Positions 13,333-17,574 of a DNA stretch of 17,574 nucleotides are shown here, piece after piece. The translations under genes and the position numbers were made by a program. The notes under the pieces were generated by a model. It saw only the letters and a program-made list of their open reading frames with translations. It was not told the DNA's origin and did not search any database. Every line of letters starts with the position of its first letter. Within the stretch, counting starts at the first letter, position 1. The stretch comes from OMOG01 sp041485845 (GTDB lineage Bacteria; Acidobacteriota; Terriglobia; Bryobacterales; Bryobacteraceae), in NCBI GenBank assembly GCA_041485845.1, contig JBGPKH010000114.1, positions 1 to 17,574 of the forward strand. The letters run 5' to 3'.

Positions 13333-13546
13333 GTGAAGGGTAACGAGTTCCTCCGCAAAGTGAAGACCGTCGCGAAGCGGAGCAAGCTCGTTTACCGCTG
13401 GAATCCCGAACGCGGCGCCCGGCAGCCACGGTACCGTTTACCTCGGCGAGCGATTCACCGTCGTGAAGGATCTCAAGAAAGAACTCGGCCGCGGCCTGCT
13501 GGCCGATATGTGCAAGCAACTCGGCATTCGAAAGGAGGACCTCTGA
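13333..13546 (+). pseudogene. hicA: HicA-type toxin gene with +1 frameshift
   Basis: The first frame, from a GTG at 13333, reads VKGNEFLRKVKTVAKRSKLV then YRWNPERG. The rest of HicA follows in the next frame: GSHGTVYLGERFTVVKDLKK, then ELGRGLLADMCKQLGIRKED and L-stop at 13544-13546. The GSHGT segment holds the catalytic His of this mRNA-cleaving double-stranded-RNA-binding fold. Deleting one C from the CCC in GCGCCCGG (near 13420) restores ERGAGSHGT and a protein of about 70 residues. The stop overlaps the hicB start (TGATG). As it stands the toxin is not made, unless the extra base is a sequencing error. The start is uncertain, because the GGGAGG before the GTG is too close. Confidence 0.8.
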
Positions 13547-13983
13547 TGTTCACCGCCAGCTATCCTGCGAGCTTCTTACCCGAAGACAACGGCAAGGGAT
13601 TTCACGTGCGGTTCCCGGATCTCCCCGAAGCGCTTACCGGGGGAGACGACCTCGAAGATACGCTGGTGCAGGCTGCGGACTGCCTGGCTGAAGCCATTGC
13701 CGGACGCATCGCCCGCGGGGACGAGATTCCCCTGCCGTCCGAGGCCAAACGCGGCCAGCATCTCATCGGGGTTCCGCTCTATCTTGCGCCGAAGCTGGCG
13801 CTATACCTTGCTATGCGGGAACGCGGCATACCAAACACCGAGCTCGCCAAGCGCCTGGGTGTGAGCGAAACGGTAGTCCGCCGCATGTTGAACCCGAAGC
13901 ACAATACGAAACCGGAAAAGATTCAGACTGCGCTGGTGGCACTCGGCAAGCGCCTTGTAGTGACATTCGAAGATGCCGCGTGA
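13546..13983 (+). CDS. hicB: HicB-type antitoxin
   Basis: A 145-residue antitoxin. Residues 1-75 form the HicB partial RNase H-like fold (FTASYPASFLPEDNGKGFHV, then RFPDLPEALTGGDDLEDTLV, and ADCLAEAIAGRIARGDEIPL). Residues 90-140 form a helix-turn-helix (IPNTELAKRLGVSETVVRRM, then LNPKHNT). It binds HicA and represses the operon. The ATG at 13546 overlaps the hicA stop, and AAAGGAGG at 13531-13538 gives a strong ribosome binding site, which rules out the longer in-frame reading starting at 13198. The gene is intact while its toxin is broken. Confidence 0.92.
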   Translation: MFTASYPASFLPEDNGKGFHVRFPDLPEALTGGDDLEDTLVQAADCLAEAIAGRIARGDEIPLPSEAKRGQHLIGVPLYLAPKLALYLAMRERGIPNTELAKRLGVSETVVRRMLNPKHNTKPEKIQTALVALGKRLVVTFEDAA

Positions 13984-14122
13984 TCGCGGCCAAGGCCGGG
14001 AATGATCGGTGTTTTACGATGAAACTCACGGCCCCGACGGCCTGAGGAATCGCCTGATTCCGCCGAATTTTCCCTATCCGAACGCCCCGACTCTGCCGTC
14101 TGCTATGCTACGGGCAGAAGGG

Positions 14123-14141
14123 TAGTCAGTCGGGCTGACTA
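14123..14141. promoter_or_regulatory. Palindromic operator before the AbrB-PIN operon
   Basis: TAGTCAG-TCGGG-CTGACTA is a perfect 7-bp inverted repeat with a 5-bp centre, ending 13 bp before the ATG at 14155. A TATGCT box about 15 bp upstream (14103-14108) may be the -10. This is a likely binding site for the AbrB-type antitoxin. Confidence 0.6.
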
Positions 14142-14154
14142 TCAGAAAGTCCGT

Positions 14155-14502
14155 ATGGTTATGTCCCAAGCGCTGGTGAAACTCCAAAGGAAAGGCCAAA
14201 TGGTCATCCCCCGCGCCTTGCGGGAAGAAGCCGGCGTCGCCGAAGGCACGCTGATGAAGGTGGCCGTGGTGGAAGGCGGCCGGTTTCTGCTGACCCCCCA
14301 GCTCACCATCGACCGCTCCGTCGTGGCCGGGCCACGCAAGAACCGCAAACAGTTGCTGCGGGAACTGGCCGAGACCGTGGCCGAGATCCGGCAGGAAGCC
14401 AAGGAAAAAGGCCTGGACAAGATGCCGATGAGCGAGATCAGAGCCGCTGTGACCGCCGCCAGGCGCGATCTGAGGAAGAGCGGTAAACGAACCGTCAAAT
14501 GA
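14155..14502 (+). CDS. AbrB/MazE-type antitoxin of a PIN toxin
   Basis: A 115-residue protein. Residues 5-50 (ALVKLQRKGQMVIPRALREE, then AGVAEGTLMKVAVVEGGRFL) are a SpoVT-AbrB swapped-hairpin DNA-binding domain. The remainder is helical and basic (LRELAETVAEIRQEAKEKGL) and should wrap the toxin. Two ATGs, at 14155 and 14161, are possible starts. The stop overlaps the PIN gene start (ATGA), so the two are coupled. The palindrome at 14123-14141 lies just upstream and is the probable autorepression site. Confidence 0.88.
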   Translation: MVMSQALVKLQRKGQMVIPRALREEAGVAEGTLMKVAVVEGGRFLLTPQLTIDRSVVAGPRKNRKQLLRELAETVAEIRQEAKEKGLDKMPMSEIRAAVTAARRDLRKSGKRTVK

Positions 14503-14924
14503 TCCGGGTCGTCCTCGATACCACGGTCCTGGTTTCCGCCGTCATTTCCCCCGATGGACCCAATGCCCAGATTTTCGATCTGATCACCGCCGACAAAATA
14601 CGGCCCTACGTCACTGATCGGGTGGTGGAAGAATACCATCGCGTATTTGAGTATAAGCGCCTGCAGTACCTCGACCAGCGGCGTATCGCCAAACTGCGGG
14701 GCCAGCTTGAAGCCGCTGCGATCAAGGTCAAGCCCGGCGGCCGGCTGAAAATCTCCGGTCACGAAGAAGACAACCGTATCTACGAATGTGCCCAAGCCGC
14801 CAAAGCCCACTACATCATCACCGAGAACACCAAGCACTTCAAAGAGCCCCACACGTATACGAAGATCACCACCGCCCGCCAACTTCTCAAACTGCTGGAA
14901 GACGGCCCCGCCGGCCTAAAGTAA
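14499..14924 (+). CDS. PIN-domain toxin (COG1569-like)
   Basis: A 141-residue PIN-domain ribonuclease toxin of normal length. Acidic residues of the metal centre are visible: D7 (VVLDTTVLVSAV), E44/E45 (DRVVEEYHRVF) and the later EEDNRIYECA with TENTKHF. It belongs to the group described as putative TA toxin, PIN family, rather than classical VapC. Relatives cleave specific tRNA or rRNA sites; the target here is unknown. The ATGA overlap with the AbrB-type antitoxin and the lack of any lesion suggest a working module. Confidence 0.88.
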   Translation: MIRVVLDTTVLVSAVISPDGPNAQIFDLITADKIRPYVTDRVVEEYHRVFEYKRLQYLDQRRIAKLRGQLEAAAIKVKPGGRLKISGHEEDNRIYECAQAAKAHYIITENTKHFKEPHTYTKITTARQLLKLLEDGPAGLK

Positions 14925-14948
14925 TCGCCTTATTCCGCCGAATCCAGT

Positions 14949-14954
14949 AGGTGA
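14949..14954 (+). promoter_or_regulatory. Ribosome binding site of the SBBP protein
   Basis: AGGTGA lies 5 nt before the ATG at 14960 and favours it over the in-frame GTG at 14951 and the ATG at 14963. Confidence 0.6.
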
Positions 14955-14959
14955 CGCAC

Positions 14960-17574
14960 ATGATGCGAAGCCTGCTGATCGTCTGGATGCTGGCCTCCGC
15001 CGCGCTGGCTGCCAATTCCGCCGAAGACGCGATTCCCCTGCTCTTCATCGCGAATCACGGGCAGGCGCCGCCCGCGGTGCGATTCATGGCCAAGGGTTCG
15101 GGAATCACTGCCTTCTTTGCGCCGGAGGAAGCCGTGTTCCGGATGGGGAACGCCTGGGTGCGCGTGCAGTTTGCCGGGGCCAATCCCGCGGTGCGGGTCG
15201 AAGGATCGGAACGCTTGCCGGGACAGGCCAATTTTCTGACCGGCGCGGAGGAGGAATGGCGCTTGGGGGTGCCGCTGTACAGCGGCGTGATCTACCGGGG
15301 ATTGTACCCGGGGATCGACATGGTCTATGGCGGCCATGGGCGAAGCTTGAAATCCGAATTCATCGTCGCGCCGGGCGCGGATCCGGCGCGCATCCGCATG
15401 CGGTACGTGGGCGCCGGCGAGGTGCGCGTCGAGGAGAACGGCGCGCTGGTCATCCCAGTCGACGGGCGCGAGTTGCGGGAAGAGGCGCCCCGCATCTATC
15501 AGGACCGCGGCGGGGATCGTGTGGCAGTGGACGGCCGCTTCATCCTGGCCGGCGATGGCAGCGTGGGATTCATCATAAACGGCTACGATGCGGACCGGCC
15601 GCTGATCATCGACCCGGTGCTGTCGTACAGCACCCTGTTGGGCGGCGCGGGCTCCGATGCGGCCACGGCGCTGGCGGTGGATTCGAGCGGCGCGGCATAT
15701 GTCGCCGGGTTTACCGCCTCCTACGACTTTCCCACCGCCAATCCGGCGCAGAATTTCGATGCCGGCGGCAACGACGTGTTCGTGGCCAAGCTGAACCCCT
15801 CGGGAAACGGATTGGTCTACTGCACCTACCTGGGCGGAAAGGCCGACGATCGGGCCTACGGCATCGCCGTGGATGCCGGCGGATCGGCCTATCTCACAGG
15901 GTCGACGACCTCGTCGAATTTTCCCCTGCGCGGCGCCATCCAGACCAAACTCGCAGGCGCCAAGAATGCGTTCGTGGCGAAGTTGAATCCCGCGGGAAAC
16001 AGCCTGGTCTTCAGCACCTACCTGGGCGGCGGCGGTTCGGACATCGGCAACGGGATCGCCGTGGATGGGAGCGGAAACGTGTACCTGGCGGGGGACACCA
16101 CGTCGCCCAATTTTCCGGCCAGCGGTTTTCAAAACACCAATCGCGGGTCGCAGGACGCTTTTGTGGCGAAGCTCATCGCGGATGGCAGCCGGCTGTTGTA
16201 CAGCACCTATCTGGGCGGAGCGGGCGACGATCACGGCGCGGCCATCGCGGTGGATGCGGGCGGATCGGCATACGTCACCGGCTCCACTTATTCGAGCAAC
16301 TTCCCCGTGGCCAGCGCCTGGCAGGGCAGCCTTGGCGGCGGGCAGGATGCGTTTGTGGCGAGGCTCAGCGCGGGCGGCAATGCGCTGCTGTTCAGCACGT
16401 TCCTGGGCGGCAGCGGCGGCGCGCTCGGTCTCCCCGAAGCCGGACAGGGAATTGCCTTGGATGGGCAGGGTAACGCCTATATCGCCGGCACGACAAGCTC
16501 CCTCAACTTTCCGTTGCTCAATCCGCTGCAATCTTCTTTGCGCGGCGCAAGCGACGCTTTCGTGGCGAAATTCAATAGCTCGGGCGTCCTGGCGTACAGC
16601 ACGTACCTGGGCGGCACGGGCGCGGATGCCGCGAATGCCATCGCCGTGGACGCCAGTGGGAACGCCTACGTCGTGGGGTGGACCTTCTCCAGCGACCTGG
16701 CGGTGGCCAATGCGTTTCAGACCACGTATGGCGGAGATTACGATGCATTCGTAGCCGAAGTAAGCGCGGCGGATACGCTGCTGCTGCTGAGCTATCTGGG
16801 CGGCGGCGGGTCGGACACGGCGACCGCGGTGGCTCTGGACGCGTCCGCAAATATTTATATCGCCGGATGGACGCTCTCGGCCAACTTTCCCGTGCTGAAC
16901 GGTTACCAATCCACCAATGCCGGGAATTACGGCGCGTTCGTCACCAAGGTGCTGTCCGCGGCGGCCGGCCCTCCACCGGTAGCGGTGGGGGTCACGCCGA
17001 ATGCGGGAAGCGGCGCATCGCAGACCTTCAGCTTTCAGTTTTCCGACAGCGCCGGCGCCAATAACTTGACTAGCGTGTCGGCGCTGTTCAATTCCAGCAC
17101 GGCCGGCGCCAACGCCTGCTCCGTAACTTACACGCGGGCGGCGAACACCCTCGCGCTGCTGACGGATGCGGGCGCGGCTCCGGCGGGGACCATCACTCCG
17201 GGGAGCGGCAGCCAGCAGAATTCGCAGTGCGTGCTGAACGGCGTCGGAACGAGCGTATCGTCGATAGGAAATGTATTGACCTTGAACCTGGCGATCAGCT
17301 TTCAGGCGGCGTTCGCCGGGAGCAAGAATATCTATCTGCAAGCCACCAACCCGTCCGGCTCGAGCGGCTGGCAGACGGGCGGCACGTGGACGGTGACGGT
17401 AGGTCCGCCAGTGGCCGTATCGGTGACGCCGAACTCGGGGAGCGGCAGCAGCCAGACCTTCGGCTTTCTCTTTTCGGACCCGAACGGCTACTCCGGGCTG
17501 ACCGTCATGATGATCATCAACAATACGCTGGCATGGCCCTCGGGATGCTCCTTCCTGTACTATCCGGGCAGCAA
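14960..17574 (+). CDS. Secreted SBBP-repeat beta-propeller protein (3' end outside window)
   Basis: 871 codons are visible and no stop is reached before the right edge. Residues 1-18 are a signal peptide (MRSLLIVWMLASAALA), so the protein is exported. Residues 25-215 resemble the DUF7948-type N-terminal domain of such proteins (FIANHGQAPPAVRFMAKGSG, later RPLIIDPVLSYST). From residue 221 to about 665 there are seven SBBP units of about 62 residues, each of the form YSTYLGG, then GIAVD-x-x-G-x-AYV-x-G, NFP and DAFVAKL; seven units fit one complete beta-propeller. Then follow Ig-like repeats starting VGVTPNAGSGASQTFSFQFS and, again, VSVTPNSGSGSSQTFGFLFS. Such large proteins are typical of Acidobacteria. 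The function is unknown; adhesion or carbohydrate binding at the surface is a guess. Confidence 0.9.
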   Translation, partial: MMRSLLIVWMLASAALAANSAEDAIPLLFIANHGQAPPAVRFMAKGSGITAFFAPEEAVFRMGNAWVRVQFAGANPAVRVEGSERLPGQANFLTGAEEEWRLGVPLYSGVIYRGLYPGIDMVYGGHGRSLKSEFIVAPGADPARIRMRYVGAGEVRVEENGALVIPVDGRELREEAPRIYQDRGGDRVAVDGRFILAGDGSVGFIINGYDADRPLIIDPVLSYSTLLGGAGSDAATALAVDSSGAAYVAGFTASYDFPTANPAQNFDAGGNDVFVAKLNPSGNGLVYCTYLGGKADDRAYGIAVDAGGSAYLTGSTTSSNFPLRGAIQTKLAGAKNAFVAKLNPAGNSLVFSTYLGGGGSDIGNGIAVDGSGNVYLAGDTTSPNFPASGFQNTNRGSQDAFVAKLIADGSRLLYSTYLGGAGDDHGAAIAVDAGGSAYVTGSTYSSNFPVASAWQGSLGGGQDAFVARLSAGGNALLFSTFLGGSGGALGLPEAGQGIALDGQGNAYIAGTTSSLNFPLLNPLQSSLRGASDAFVAKFNSSGVLAYSTYLGGTGADAANAIAVDASGNAYVVGWTFSSDLAVANAFQTTYGGDYDAFVAEVSAADTLLLLSYLGGGGSDTATAVALDASANIYIAGWTLSANFPVLNGYQSTNAGNYGAFVTKVLSAAAGPPPVAVGVTPNAGSGASQTFSFQFSDSAGANNLTSVSALFNSSTAGANACSVTYTRAANTLALLTDAGAAPAGTITPGSGSQQNSQCVLNGVGTSVSSIGNVLTLNLAISFQAAFAGSKNIYLQATNPSGSSGWQTGGTWTVTVGPPVAVSVTPNSGSGSSQTFGFLFSDPNGYSGLTVMMIINNTLAWPSGCSFLYYPGS

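Noticed and set aside
13198..13983. A single 261-residue protein starting at 13198
   Set aside because: It joins out-of-frame hicA sequence to hicB. The strong ribosome binding site and ATG at 13546 define HicB alone.
14930..17341. A very long (803-codon) open frame on the minus strand
   Set aside because: It is the antisense shadow of the SBBP protein. Its translation is Arg/Gly/His-rich without any motif, and the plus-strand frame has a signal peptide, a ribosome binding site and clear repeats.
1..17574. CRISPR array
   Set aside because: No run of equal short repeats with unique spacers was seen; the repeats found are tandem, inverted or inside genes.

Overview
The window is GC-rich (most genes look about 60% GC or higher) and reads as a chromosomal accessory region of a soil-type bacterium. 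My best guess is an acidobacterium of the Solibacter/Bryobacter kind. That is inference, based on the large secreted SBBP-repeat beta-propeller protein at the right end, the high density of toxin-antitoxin (TA) modules and the GATA-less, GTATACT-type -10 boxes. No ribosomal RNA, tRNA or marker gene is present to prove it.

Layout. (1) 1-2405: the 5' part of a bacterial group IIC intron on the minus strand, running off the left edge, then an IS91-type element carrying a tyrosine recombinase and a Y2 HUH transposase. (2) 2406-3983: an intergenic stretch with a 16-bp inverted repeat and a 17-bp tandem repeat, then a probable leaderless Xre(MbcA/ParS)-RES toxin-antitoxin operon. (3) 4396-7110, all minus-strand: a dense run of small TA-type genes, several of them broken. 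It holds a ParE remnant with its ParD-like partner, a 44-nt scrap of a nucleotidyltransferase gene, a tetratricopeptide-repeat scrap (plus strand), a VapC (PIN) remnant, an apparently intact AbrB-RelE pair, a frameshifted small protein, and a small protein overlapping an intact nucleotidyltransferase. (4) 7139-12078: a surface-polysaccharide locus, with a GT2 glycosyltransferase fused to a SAM methyltransferase and a GT4 glycosyltransferase on the minus strand, an ORF6N-domain gene wedged in the divergent space, and a Wzm/Wzt-type ABC exporter on the plus strand. (5) 12160-14924: more TA-type modules, namely a ribbon-helix-helix-like protein with a small basic protein (possible new pair), HicA (frameshifted)-HicB, and AbrB-PIN. 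(6) 14960 to the right edge: a secreted protein with a DUF7948-like N-terminus, seven SBBP repeats and Ig-like repeats, incomplete at the window end.

How it works together. The polysaccharide genes form a plausible unit: glycosyltransferases build (and possibly methylate) a lipid-linked glycan that the Wzm/Wzt transporter moves across the inner membrane. On both sides this unit is bordered by TA modules and mobile DNA, a common setting for exchangeable surface-glycan loci. Many of the TA genes are decaying. Three of the frameshifts are single-base gains in short G/C runs and deserve checking as either real decay or sequencing error.
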